This document shows positions 12,237 to 24,791 of a stretch of DNA of 64,000 bases, in pieces. The stretch is from NCBI RefSeq assembly GCF_051106095.1, contig NC_135791.1:7485001-7549000 (forward strand), given 5' to 3'. How positions within the stretch are numbered: the stretch's first letter is position 1; each line of letters opens with the position of its first letter. Origin of the DNA: Pogona vitticeps. Lineage: Eukaryota; Chordata; Lepidosauria; Squamata; Agamidae. Position numbers and translations under genes: made by a program. A model generated the notes under the pieces. The model searched no databases and was not told where the DNA came from. It worked only from the letters and a program-made list of their open reading frames with translations.

Positions 12237-13357
12237 CTGTTGTCGGAAGTCTCCGAAGCTACGCTCTCCGTTCTTTCGGCCAGCGTGCCATCCCCTAAAG
12301 ACAGCCGGTCGGCTTCATGCGGGTCCTTTCCCTCCTCTGGGTTTGCCTCCGATGCCCGCTGCAGAGCTGCGCCGCCTGGACTCACAGTAACAGGACTCAG
12401 TGTCACTCCACACACCTCGCAGGTTCCCACCCTGGGCCGTCCTGTGCAATTTTGGAATTCCTTGCATACAGACAGCCAAGGAGCTGGTCGGGCCGGTTTG
12501 TGGTGACATCGCTCCTCTGTTTTCTCTAACTCAGCAACCCCCAGAGAAAGTGCTTCCGCTTCACCGGGGTGGCACAGCAGCCCTTTCTCACCGCAGCTTT
12601 CTGTTTGCTCTCCTTCAATTGCCCCGTCTTCTACTTTCTCCTCTTCTTCCTTGGTCAGGGTGATTCTTATCTCATAGCGGATCTTTGGGGCCTTTCTGGC
12701 CTGGCTGCTTTGAGCAACCTCTGGCATCTTCGGCGACAGCGCCATGTCTGGACCTTCTGTCGCCATCTTAGAGTCCTCCAACCCACTGAGGTGCTCAGAG
12801 ACAGACTCTCCAAAGTCACTGCTGTAGCTCAGATTCTCCAGTTCTCCTATCCTTGTGGGTTTGGAAGCCCCTGAGGTGAAATAGCCATCAAGGGCACCTT
12901 CAGCCCACACTGGAAGAGGCACTAAAGACGTGGGGTTCTCCTCCTGGCCTGACAGAAGCTTGAGGGCTTCTATTTTCTTTTCAGGGCCCGTTAGATGGGA
13001 CAGAGAAGAACTGCTGAGGGAGAAGGACCCTTCCTGTGAGCTCCCATCTTCCCAGGCGAGCGAAGAGTCCAAAGATGTGGATGGTACCAAGCTGGTCCAG
13101 GCAGAACCTTCAGTAGGTTGAGAGAAGAGCTTGGATCCCTCCAGCTTTCCAGGGTCAGTCACAGCCACGATTACGTCAGAGCTGCTTCTCAGGTCAACAT
13201 CACTGCCCACCGCTGGTCTATGGAACCGCCCCAAAGGCGTCGGATCACCAGAGAGTTGGAGATGGCTCCTTCGCTGCTTCCACCAAGCTAGGCTCCCAAA
13301 TTTGCGCAGAAGGCCCTTCTGCCAGAGGTCAGACTCGGAGTAGCTAAGAGCACGGGC
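12237..13357 (-). CDS. Large internal exon of an unidentified Ser/Glu-rich protein gene
   Basis: I do not recognise this protein. The acceptor (cccgatcctacag) and donor (GACAACAG|gtaggt) bound an open frame of 373 codons plus two bases. The N-terminal part has a basic, aromatic patch, LLRKFGSLAWWKQRR, at exon residues 16-30. Next come long Ser-rich acidic stretches (SSSSLSHL, SYSSDFGESVSEHLSGLED), a charged beta-prone segment KIRYEIRITLTKEEEEK at about 225-241, and Cys pairs such as TCEVCG near the end. It looks largely disordered, a scaffold-like region of a bigger protein. No frame break occurs over 1.1 kb, which with both splice signals argues for a real exon. CRYBG2 is near LIN28A in mammals, but on the other side and in the opposite orientation, so that name is only a guess. 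No further exons were found at lower coordinates. Confidence 0.75.
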
Positions 13358-13600
13358 CTGTAGGATCGGGTGAGGGGGGAGGAAGCAATGAGAAAAGGGA
13401 GACTGGGATTTTGAGATGCCAGAGCAGGCATTGTTTTATAACACTTTAAACCACTATAAATATTCCAAAAATAAAAGCAGTTTTAAAAGGCCAAACATTC
13501 AGTTGGCTTATGGTCCTGAAAAGCAACTTTTCCAAATGTTGATACATCCATAGTGTTGAATTGCTCTTACCTCGAAAGCAATTCCATTCAAGAAGTAATC

Positions 13601-13735
13601 TACTTTTTGTTGCTTGTTGTTGTTTAGTCGTTGTCGTGTCCGACTTTTCGTGACCCCGTGGACCAGAGCACGCCAGGCCCTCCTGTCTTCCACTGCCTCC
13701 CGGAGTTGGGTCAGATTCATGTTGGTCATTTCATA
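13601..13735 (-). mobile_element. BovB or Sauria-type 3' end fragment
   Basis: The minus-strand translation NMNLTQLREAVEDRRAWRAL and then VHGVTKSRTR is the last part of BovB, followed by the ttagtcgttgtcgtgtccgac-type 3' end and a (tgttgtt)-like tail. It sits just upstream of the 1.1-kb exon of the unidentified gene, in its intron. Confidence 0.9.
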
Positions 13736-15536
13736 TGGGTATGCAGTGGGAAGGAGAAAATACTTTGAATTTGTAATGGCTGAACAAGATTTTCTTGTGT
13801 GGGACTGGCCTGTAACATAGCAAATAAACCTGCAAAATTGCTTGTAAAACTTTTAATCAGTCTTTCTCCCTAGAACTGCCAATGGTGGTTACTTAACAAG
13901 GGTTAAAAGTGTGTGTGTTGCGGTGGTGGGCTAAAGGAGCCTAGCTTTCCATCTCAATCTGCTGGATGTCATTCTTACACGTTGTAAACATCTGGGCTAG
14001 TGGTCATTCCCAAACCAATTGCTTGTTATTTATTTCTTTACCAACTGCCTTGTTTGAAAAATACAACGGTTCCATGCAGCCTGTGGTATTTATGAAGACA
14101 ATAAACACATGCAGAGAATATAAGAAAATCTACAAACCACCCCTTTCTTTAAATTCAAGTGCAGAGTATTAAACTTATATTCTGAAATGCCACCCTTAAG
14201 TCATGGTTTTCATCATAATGGGAGGCTGGGAGAAGTTTATGGCTGTTCGCAACATGGCTGAGTTCGTTTTGCTTTCATCTCAGCTCAGCGTTGCCTAAAG
14301 CTCAGTGACTACAACCAACAAATGAAGGATGAGTGATTCCTGCAGCGCCCCTTTGTAAGCACTTTTCTTGAACCCAAGGCTCTTTAAATGTGTTGGTCTA
14401 CATCTCCCCTGCAGTGGGTGGTGGGAATTGTAGTTTGGCACGTCTGGAGGGTGCCACATTTAGGAAGACTGCTTTGGAACAGGAGCAGACGGACAGTGAC
14501 CATCCGTATGGGCTATGTTTCCTGTGGGAAACCCCACTTAACGGTGGACAGAGGGGAAAAGTGGACAAACTGGGCAGGAATCAAAAGTAGACATCCAATA
14601 ATATCCATTTCCTCTTTCTCTCCTCAGAGAAATGCACAAAGGCGAGATCTTGAAAAAATGACCATACTGGATTATACCTCCCACAATACTGGCTCTGCTG
14701 GATGGTAGATTCTGGGAAGTGTCCAAGAATAGTAACTTCTCCAAATTTTGGTCTACATGTCTGCAATACACATAACCTTTCAGACTTTCATCCATTTCAT
14801 CCCTTCCTCCATGTCCCTCCCTCCCTCTCTCTCTTTTTCTCAGACTTATAACAGATCTGTGTTTCTGTTGCCACCAACTTCCAAAGGTGATTTATCCAGT
14901 TAGCTGTTCTAAATTTTCGTTGGAAATTGCTACTTCAAACTTCAAGTAGAGAGCTGGGTATTTGAATAAGTCATTCCCCTCACTAGTCTATATACACTAT
15001 TCAGCATCCATACAACTAGCATATCAGCTTACCTTTTCTCCAGCTTTTTTACAAGACTGGTTTCTATATGAAGCAGCCATCAAATCAGGAAGAAGAAGGG
15101 AGACTCTTGGGACAGCATCCATATGAATCTTAATTTGAACATAGGTTCATCCCAGTTTTGTTCTAAGAAATCACTAAATTCTTCACTCACAATTAAAAAT
15201 ACATGCAGCTTAAAAAAACAAACAACTTAATGGGATCACACTGCAAGCTAGTATCCTTGACTCTGATGTAGGCCTGCAGAATTTACTTCCTTTTAAACAG
15301 CAGTTTAGGGCAGAAAGATAAAAACAATGAGGTCAACCGTGGCTTCAAACAGACAGTTTGGCTGGATTTCCAAGCTCTAGGTGCTATTTTAAGTGATGGT
15401 ATTTCGCTGAAATTTTTAATTGCTATGTAAGGCCATCTTAGGAGGGTTTGTTTATTTATTTGCCTTGAAAGGTGCCTGAAAATATTTGTGATAAAATATG
15501 GAGAGAGATGTTTATAATAAGGAAAACTAAACTGTA

Positions 15537-15602
15537 GGAAGGAAGGAAGGAAGGAAGGAAGGAAGGAAGGAAGGAAGGAAGGAAGGAAGGAAGGAAGGAA
15601 GG
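15537..15602. repeat. (GGAA)n microsatellite
   Basis: Sixteen and a half uninterrupted GGAA units in the intron of the unidentified gene. Pure tetranucleotide tracts of this length are usually length-polymorphic; GGAA repeats can also bind ETS-family factors. Confidence 0.99.
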
Positions 15603-16676
15603 ACAAATTGCCATGAAAGGTTTTGGAACTCTACTTCCTGCCGCCTTTTTATTTTCATACCATCTGTTTATATCCCTGAGGACTAGCCACTTAGAGTTTT
15701 CCACTTAAAGTGGAAGTTTCTCAGGCATTCCAACAGCCTAATTATATGGGAGCTTCTAGTTTCCAGTTCTGAAAATAAGAAAGATGTTTCCAGAGGAAGT
15801 GTGTGGTTATTTGGGTGAGGTTGTTTTTTTTCACCCTGTGTTGTGTCGTGACCTGCATCTCACTTGATCTAAGACTGTTTTAGCCCCCTTGACATGCCAG
15901 CTAGTGGATCGTCTCACTCACAGCAGCCGCTGAACCGTGCCCGGCATGCCCGCCCCGCCTTCCCTTGGGGCAAGGCTCCAGATGTTGCACAAAACAGGTT
16001 AAGGATGCTCCACCCCACAGAGCTGCTGACGAAGGAGGAAATTGTTAGATAATAAGCAGCCAACTGTGCACATTCCACACACGCCTTTCAAGATGACAGC
16101 TGCCACCCAATCATGCCTCTACTCCACCCTGGGTTAACAAGCGGGCGGCCTCTGCAAAGGGCAGCAATTGAAAAGAGGGGCGACTACCCCCTGGTCGTTG
16201 AAGGAAGCTGTGGCCTCCAGTTATAGAGGAAACACGGCCCAAATATACCCGGTAGTGGGAGGAAGGGTGAACAGGTGGCATGGTTGCGAGAGCCAAACTT
16301 GGCTGATAATTGTCATGTGCTTTCATGTAGCTTCCATATTACGGTGGCCCTATGGTTAACAGCCGTGCACAGGTCTTGCAAACTAAAGACCATAGCTTCC
16401 TTTCTTGAGTCAATCAAGGACCTTAGTTACAACTCCCATAATCCCCTAGCTAGCATGACCACTAACAAGGGGAGAGTGGGAGTTATTATCCAAAAAAAGG
16501 AACTGTTCCAAACTCTCTGCTTAGAAGGCCTAGTCAAAGAAATGTTCTACACACACACACACACTTCAGAATGTCTTTTGGGGTCGTATAGCTTCCAGCT
16601 GGGATGGGCTGGGAGGCCTTGTAATGGCAGAGCTTGTTTGCAAGGCCATTGGCTGAGATTCTTGGATCCTATAGAA

Positions 16677-17012
16677 GGGGTTGTGGTGGCGCTGCGGGTT
16701 AAACAGCAGAAGCCTCTGTGCTGCAGGGTCAGAAGACCAGCCATCGTAAGATCAAATCCACACGATGGAGGGAGCTCCCATCGCTTGTCCCAGCTCCTGC
16801 CAACCTAGCGGTTCGAAAGCATGTAAATGCGAGTAAATAGGTACCACCTCGGTGGGAAGGTCACGGCGTTCTGTGTCTAGTTGCGCTGGCCACGTGACCA
16901 TGGAAACTGGCTTTGGACAAACCCTGGCTCTATGGCTTGGAGACGGGGATGAGCACCGTGCCCTAGAGTTGAACACGACTGGACTAAATGCCAAGGGGAA
17001 CCTTTACTTTTA
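16677..17012 (+). mobile_element. Sauria-type tRNA-derived SINE
   Basis: The tRNA-like head has an A-box-like region (gtggcgctgcgggttaa) and a B-box-like region (agatcaaatcc). The body is about 335 bp and ends in aacacgactggactaaatg and a cctttactttta tail resembling the BovB 3' end, as in Sauria SINEs. The duplication cctatagaa lies at 16,668-16,676 and again at 17,276-17,284, beyond an inserted MITE. Confidence 0.85.
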
Positions 17013-17273
17013 CAGTGGGGTCTTGACTTGAGAGCTTAATCCGTATTGGAAGGCGGTTCTCAAGTCAAAAAGTCTGTAAGTCAAGTCTCCATTGACCTAC
17101 AGTGCATTGAAAACCAATTAATCCCGTAACAGGCCGTTTTTGTTCCATTTTGGTTTTTTTCTGGTCTGTAAGTCAAATCTCAGTCTGCAAGTCAAACCTA
17201 AATTTTGCGGCCAGAGAAGTCTGTAACTCAAAAAGTCTGTAAGTCAAGCCGTCTGTAAGTCAAGGGTCCACTG
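17013..17273. mobile_element. TA-flanked MITE (CAGTGG family B) inserted in the SINE tail
   Basis: Terminal inverted repeats cagtggggtcttgactt and cagtggacccttgactt (right end reverse-complemented) are flanked by TA at 17,011-17,012 and 17,274-17,275. The interior is built from repeats of the word gtctgtaagtcaa. No transposase is present, so it is non-autonomous. The TA duplication suggests a Tc1/mariner or pogo/Tigger-type transposase. Confidence 0.88.
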
Positions 17274-19342
17274 TACCTATAGAACTAATGAGGTAAAGCG
17301 AAGAAGCACTTAGGAAAGAAAGGATAGAAAAAACCATCAGCCAAAGAGAAGAAGCAAAGCCGGCTCTACCATAAGGAAGTGACCACCTGGTGGAGATCAA
17401 CAACCTCTTGGTTGCTATTCACAAAGACTGTAACTTTTCCCCACGCTCAGAGGAATCAGATGTATGTGTCCACATAACCTGTTCTTGATCCTTAAGCTCA
17501 TCTTTTGCTTCTGGCGTGAGGGCAATCGCCATCCCATCACCAGAAATGAAGGAAGATTCAACTACCAGTCCAACCATGTTCTATCCTGGAGTATGGGATG
17601 GGGTCGTGCCCTGCACGGCCATCTTGTCTGTTCTCTCGGGGCTGCAAAATGCCTTGATCCAGGCCTCAGTCTGGCAGACCTGGATCTTTGCAGCCTCCCA
17701 CGTCAATAGCAGGTTGGAAAGGGGAGCTCTCCAGAGGAAGAACGGAGGCAATGGAGGAACTGGCATTAAACACATCAACAGAGTACAGCCAGCTAGTAAA
17801 GTGGAGTCGGTGGCTGTGAATTTGGTGTAATCACTTGGGCTAAGATGAGAGATATTTACATTTATCGGTCAAAAATCCCCACTCCAGATCAAGGAGGATG
17901 AAACCAGCACCATCTTGCAGCCCACCATTGCAGGCAAGAGACAAGCAAGCAACAGTTGCCTTGGTGAAACGAGGAGACCCACAAGGAAGTGGCCTCAGGG
18001 GCAGCAATCAACAAGGGCTCACCGACAGACAGGCAAGAGTGGCCGCCGTGCCCAGTCTCACATAACCATTTACTGTCTCCCTCGCATACACAGACACACC
18101 AACGTTGCTGCACTTATTCTAATAGAAGAAAAGCCCACGAGAGAGCGGAATCTGAGGAAAACTAGGAAAAGTCATGTGTTGGGACTGCAAAACCCAGAAT
18201 ACCCAAGTCAGCAGGATCAGTAGAGTTGCGGTTCAAGAAGAAATTTAAAAAAAAACCCTGGTAAAGAGTGAAGAGAGAGTTGTGTGAAAGATTACAGATT
18301 TAAAAAAAAAAAAAAAGAATAATGCTGAGGTAAAGAATCACACATTGATTTGAACAGCCAGTCACATTTTACAGCTTCCTGGATGCTCTGATATAAAATT
18401 AGCATAGAAAGTGTCCTCATACCAAGTCACAGCAATGATCCGCCTGGCTCAGTCTTGTCTACACTATAAAGCAGATTCTGCAGCTTTGCTCTGTCTTGGG
18501 TCATCGGATGTCATCGGACTACAGCTCCCCTCATCCCCTGCTCACTGGCCATGCTAGCTGCAGCTGCTGGGAGGTGTAGTCCCGGTCAGATTTATGGAAC
18601 CAAAGTATGCTTCTTTCCTAGCCCGATATAGAGAGGCTAAGAGCCAGATTTCACACTCCACGTTGAAGAGGTGCTCTTTCACTGGGTTGTCGTCTTCCTC
18701 TTGCAAAACAACAGCAAAATCCAAGGACGTTTCCTCGTAGGCAAAGCGCTAGTTTAAGCAGAAGCCATAGAAGCTGCCTGACATGACTGAAGCTGCCAAT
18801 CCATCTTCTCTAGGATTTTAGGAGGGGATTTTTCCCAGCCCAACCTGGCAAAGCCAGGAATGATGGGACGTGCTGGTTGCAAAGCACATGCTTTGTGACA
18901 AAGGCCGATTTCCCTTATTTCAGGTGTCACCTTTTTGTTCAGGCAGAGCTGCCACAAGCCCTCTTGCAGCTTACAAACTTCCTTTTGCCAAAATGGAAAT
19001 AAACATGTATTTGCTAGCTGTTTTTAAAGTGTTTTTTTCAGCCTCTGGATTAATTAGTTCATAGCTCACCTTCCTCCAAACTCTGGGTGGGGTTTCCTGA
19101 GAACTCAAAAAGCCTCCAATTCATGTAGTCATAATCCACTCCAACTGGTTCCTGTGTGGCTGACAAGGGACAACTACAGCAGCCAGAAACCTTTTTGTGG
19201 TGGTTGGTGTGTCTACTGGGTTTAATTAACAGATCAAAATACCTTTCCCTTCATGCCCATTTTTCTTAAAAAAATCCTTGGACACCTGTATTTGGATGGG
19301 TGGGTGGGGCTTCCTCAGGCACTTTAATGAGGGAGGCAGCTA

Positions 19343-19883
19343 CCGTATTTTTCCGCGTATAAGACTATACTTTTGTCCAAAATCTTTAGACTAAAAATTG
19401 AGGGTTGTCTTATACACGGAAGTAAGCTGAGGAGAGAACAAACACAAGTGGAGGGGAAAGCAGGGATCAAAGTGAAAAGTGATCCCTGCTTTCCTCTCCA
19501 CTTGTTAAGCCTTAGCAAAAGGAAAGCAGGGATCAAAGCGCTGCAGGATGGCTTTAATCTCTGCTTCCCCCTCTGCTTACTAAATCCCACGGGGTTTAGC
19601 AAAAGGAGGGGTGAAAGGATCAATGAAATCCTGTGGCTGCATAAAGGAAAAAGGGATAAAAACGATTGTGCAGTGGCAGGATTGCTTGATCCCTTTCCCC
19701 CTCCTTTTGCCATGCCCCGCGGGTCTTAGCATGAAGGGAGAAAGCAGGGATCAAAGCGATCCTGCAGTGCTTTGATCCCTTCCCCCCTACACTTGCTAAA
19801 CCTGATTTAGATTTCTTAATTTTGGGTTAGAAAAGTGGGGGGCGTCTTATACATGGGGGTGTCTTATACATGAAAAAATACAG
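19343..19883. mobile_element. TA-flanked foldback MITE (CCGTATTTTT family D, long copy)
   Basis: Ends ccgtatttttccgcgtat and ctgtattttttcatgtat (right end reverse-complemented) with TA on both sides. The 541-bp interior repeats aaagcagggatcaaag and its complement several times, so it can fold into nested hairpins. No transposase is present. Confidence 0.9.
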
Positions 19884-21114
19884 TAGTTCACCCTCCAAAT
19901 AAATAAAACTACCTTGCTGACCAAGTCATTCCATCTGGACCAAGGTTAGTACTTTTTGCCTCAACACCAAATTTTACCCCATTTTGGCCCCGTGAAGAGT
20001 TCTGGGCTACTCAAAAGCTCGCCTTGCTTACAATGTTTTACTGAATCAATAAAGGGATTATCCAGTGGAAACCTTTATAACTAACTACCAATTACTCCAA
20101 AGGAACAGCTACATTTTGCATTGTGCCATTTACTGCTCCTTCAGAGAAAAGAGGCTCCTCTTGTTGCCAGTGACAGGCGTTTTTCCTTCTCTATGCAACA
20201 TACATGTCTTTGATATGGCAAACATTTTTTCCTTCTGTTTTGGTTTTGCACACTTTACTTTTGAAGGGACTTTACTAGAAATATGGATAGCAGAGTTCCC
20301 AAAGGAAGTTTGCTGAAAAGGGCAGCCTCGCCTGTAGTTGTACTTTACTTCCATCAGAGGGCAGCACCATCCATGAAAAGAGAAGCCATGTTGCCTATGG
20401 CAACCTAACACAGATGGACACATGCTTATTCTTATTAATCTGGAATAACATGGAAGGACATGTCACCATCGTTAACCCCCTATGGGTCAGGCTAGGACAG
20501 TATTTCACTTTCTGAGGGGTGAAATTTTAAGACCTTCCAGGAAATGTATAACACAAGTAAAAGCAAACAGATTTATTTCAGTGTGATTTTTAAAAAAATA
20601 TATTGCAATATATATATTCGTGAAAGGGTTTCAAAATGGCAGTGGCATTATTAACACCTCCAATAATTAAAGTGTATGGTTTTTAGCAAATGTGATATGG
20701 TTAGAATTATATCAAGGAAGAGAATGTTTGGCGACAGCTATACCCAAGAACATGGATGAGTCTAGAATATGAGTATATAGTTGGCTGGAACCCTACTGAG
20801 AATTTACACTTGTATAACCGCACAAGTCACAATTAACAAGGTGTCGGTTGCATTGCTGGTTGTGTCTCTCATGCAACAAGAAGAGTGATTAGGAATACAA
20901 CCAGCATCTCATTAATTAGTGGCAAGTCAGTACCTTTGTTTACACAATTTCACTTTGCATACATAAATCATCAGTAGGATTCTGGCCATCGCATGTTAGG
21001 AATCTTTGGTCCTTGTTCAATCCTTTCAAAGTCCCAGGTGATCTGTGAATACAGCCACGTCCCTGATTCTCCCTCAAACCCTTCTTTGTCATCCCTCTTC
21101 TCCACAATACTGTA

Positions 21115-21357
21115 CAGTGGTGCCTCGCTAGACAATGATAATCTGTTCCACTGAAATTGCCGTCTAGCAAAATCATTGTCTAGCGAAAAGCAAATCGTCG
21201 TCTTGCGAAAATCAGTTTGCGAAGCAGGGACCAAACATTGTCCAGCAAAATTCCCCCATAGGAATCACTGTTTTGCGAATCGCTATAGCGATCGCAAAAA
21301 GTCAATGTCTAGCAAAAAAACTGTCATGCGGGGTAATTTTCTAGCGAGGCACCACTG
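21115..21357. mobile_element. TA-flanked MITE (family A, copy 2, internally deleted)
   Basis: Same ends (cagtggtgcctcgctagac) and TA duplication, but only 243 bp. It lacks the middle part carried by the 394- and 420-bp copies. Confidence 0.9.
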
Positions 21358-23752
21358 TAATTACTTTTAGATCAGCGACAGATTGTCCTGGGAGGTTGAA
21401 ATGTTCTGAAACGGGCTGTTTGTGTTTTCATTTCTGATGTCAGATTTGTGGTTGTTTACTCCCTTGCATAGAGATTGCCAAAGTAGATATGGGGACTCAG
21501 GTGGCATCTGGGTTGGTTGCAAAGTTTTGTTCCCCTCTCTGGATCGGTGTTGTGTGCCTGGTTGTGTGTCTATTTGTATAAGTCACATAATAACAAACCT
21601 CATAAGGTGGTGTGTGAAAAATTGTCTCCAGTCTGTGGCTTCCTTCAAAGATGCTAGGGCCCCTCAGGAGGGTCGTACGACCCCCGTTGAGAATGGCTGC
21701 TCTCAAAAACTTTGAAGAGCTGTTGTTAACAAGTGCAGAATAGATCTTCTGGGCCTGGAGGCCACAAATTTATATTACATTTATAGACAATACGCTGCAA
21801 TGTGCCATTTTACTTCTTCCCAGTTAATCTACTCTATAAACCATTTATTCTCTCCTCATAATCTTTGATATGCAGAGATATGGAGTAATTGTCTATTTTA
21901 TTTGAGATAAGAGTTTGCTCTACGGTCAGCAGCTAACAGGCCTTGTGTTAAATCTGCCCCAAAGCAGTTCCAACTCTAGAGGCAAAAGGAGACCTTAAAT
22001 CCAAATGGATACAAGACTGCAGCCTCGACAAAAACAGATATAAATGAGAATATAGTTCAGACTTCCCCAACCGGATGCCCTCCAGAGGTGGTGGGTGCCA
22101 GCTCCCATCATCCCCAGCCGGCATCAGTCATCCTTCCAAGCTGAGTGTTCTTTGCTTCTCACCTTTGATCCTGATTTCCTTGATCTGCTGGAATTAGGGG
22201 AGTCTACTGGAGCAACCTTCAGAGGCCCAGAACTCACATCCTCCTCCACGCTTGCCCTGCAGTGAATTTATTTTTTAAAAAGAGGTATTAGAGCCAGAAG
22301 TGGGGCAAGTGGAAGGGCCAAAAATTGCTTGGAGAAAGGGAAAGAGGACAAAAATATGACTCACCGGCCTTGGGAAAAAAAACTTTGCTTAACCCATGCA
22401 TGCTAACACTTTCATCCACAGTTGTAAGTTGTATGTTGGGTGTGGGCCACATGCAGACCCCCATGTTCGCATTTGTTTCAAAAGCTCTTAGATCCCTACC
22501 CTTCGTATTTGTTGTTGTTGTCACTGCTGTTAAAAACGAAAAGTCTCGTGCTTCTGAATGCCGCTAAAATATAGTTCTCCCAGAATGCTCCTAAAAATGC
22601 CGTATTTTTCTCTTTTTTATTGTACTTGCTGTTCTATTTTTGCTATGTATGCGATCAGAGATATCTCTTTAGAAATTTTATTTTTGTTGTTTTGTATTAT
22701 TACATTACATTTAAAGCCTTTATATTCTATTTGGGCTTTCTCACTTGTCTTAATCTCTATGGTTTTAAATTATATTGCTAAATTCCCAGAAAACATCACA
22801 TTTTTGGGGAGGGCAGCGTAAAGATATGGTCAAGAATAAAATCAAATTAATACCAGTTCTAACATTCTATGATCTTCATTCGCTGAGTGAGGTAACGGAT
22901 GGATAGCTCAGTGGTTTAGGTCTGATTTTTGCAGCTTTAAAGAACTGTGAAAGTAAAGAGTCACTTGCAAAAGCATCTGTTTTTGTACATATAAAGCACA
23001 TGATTTTAAATTGTTTGAAGTGTTCCACATTCTGGTTTCACATTGTCTTAAAACTATTTTAAATCACCTAGTAATATTTCAGGGCTTGCACATGTCCATG
23101 AGATGCAGGATGTCAAGTAGGATATGAATATTTTAAGAAATAAATGCAAAATTAATAAGCAGAAATTAGAAAGGTCACTAGCTGCTTTCTGGTATTGGAA
23201 AAATAACAGTAACTAATAGCTTAACTTTTTTTTCTCCAGTGGTCTGAATTTAGAGAGTTTTAAACTGTTCAATGAGTTTCTGAATGCACAAAAAAAGTCA
23301 TCGACCAGTTTCAAATTAAAGAACATCCAGACATACATTCCTATTACAGCCACGCACCATATGGATATTGCTGTCTGCCTTCATAACAATACTTAGCTCT
23401 GCAAGGAAGATCAATGCCCTGTTATGTGTCAGTGTGATCAGGATTTCTTCCTGTTTTAGACTGGCAAAGATATGCTTCTAAGAGGAACAGAGAACAGTTT
23501 AGCAAGTGAATCAGGATGGAAGCTAATTGTCATTCAGTTTTCTTACTGTGCTCACCAGCAGGCACCCCATGCCATGCATGCTATGTGCATTTGTTAAGTT
23601 TCTACCACTGCCCTGCCCTCCAGAGGAACCAGCCAGATGCCCCCAAAGTAAGATGACTGGGAGACCCTACTTGCAACATTTCATAACTGGAACTGCTATG
23701 AAAAAAATATTTCACTGTTTTCTAAACTGTATATACTAAAAAGCAAAACTTA

Positions 23753-23951
23753 TTGCCCCGTAGTGCTTAAAGGATTATCTGGGAATTCATTATTTAATTA
23801 TGCTGGCTACATGTTGCCCCCATGCTGCACAAGCTGGGTACTCAGTTTACCTACCTTGGAAGGATGGAAGGCTGAGTGAACCTAGAGCCAGCTATCTGGG
23901 ATTGAACCTGGGTTGTGAGCAGTTTTAACCACTGTGCCACAAGGTTCCTGG
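23753..23951 (-). mobile_element. tRNA/L2 SINE, diverged copy
   Basis: Reverse-orientation copy of the 46,184 SINE: ggttcaatccc-type B box, 'gtggttaaaactgctcacaac' head region and 'tgagtacccagcttgtg' body. The tail is eroded. Confidence 0.85.
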
Positions 23952-23999
23952 ACTGCAGGAAGCTACTTTACACCAGGTAATGCCTACACAATGTTGGCT

Positions 24000-24390
24000 A
24001 TACAAATTGACAGCCGTTTTTCATGTTAGTAAACAGAGTGCTGGGAGGTATATGGGAAGAGAGGTTGGAGATTAAATTCATTGAGTGTGAAACTTCATCG
24101 GGTGACCTCAAACTATGTATTTTCTCATCCCAGTGTGCAGGGGAGGTAATAATGGGCTCAAGCTACAGGAAGCCAAATTTCAGCTGGGTATCAGGGGGAA
24201 AATCCTTAACTGTCAGAGCAGTATGACAATGGAGCGCATTACCTCAGGAGGTGGGGTGGTGAGCAATGCTGGATTCATTAAGGAGAAAATTAGACAACCG
24301 TCTGTCACATCTGCTTTGATTTGAATTCCTGCATTGAGTCAGGGGGTGGGGTCAATGGCCTTCCAACTCAATTATTATACAGTTCTATGA
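24000..24390 (+). mobile_element. CR1-like 3' end
   Basis: Contains 'ttcagctgggtatcaggggg', 'cattacctcaggaggtgggg' and the closing 'atggccttccaactcaatta' and 'acagttctatgaat', as in CR1 3' ends. No open frame. Confidence 0.75.
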
Positions 24391-24791
24391 ATTTAACAAA
24401 CAAGAAACTCTGGAGATGGGAGGAATGAGTTTGGGACCGATTCATATACAGCTTGTGTTCTACTGATGAGCGACTGTCAGTCCCCAGTTACAAAATTCTG
24501 CACACTCCGCAACACTAGAAATGTGCAACCACCAATGACACATGATCGAGTGCATTGTTCAACACGTGTTTACATCAAACGAACTCTCAATTGCATACAA
24601 AGAAGTTCTCTTGCCGGGCCTGTCTGGAGAGCTGAGGTCCTGCCCCTCAATACTCACCCTTGGGCGGCTTTTTGCTTTCTTGGCGACTTCCTTCTCTTGC
24701 TTGTGTCGCGCTCCTGGTGAGGGTCTCTCGCTCCCATCCGCCTGGGACGGCCCTCCTCGTGTTCCTGCTCCTGCGGTTCCCTCAGGCTTAC

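Noticed and set aside
11801-12663. Plus-strand frames of 70-202 codons over the 1.1-kb exon
   Set aside because: They are antisense shadows of the minus-strand exon, which has both splice signals.
19324-19729. Frames of 118-129 codons on both strands
   Set aside because: Produced by the repeated words of the foldback MITE.
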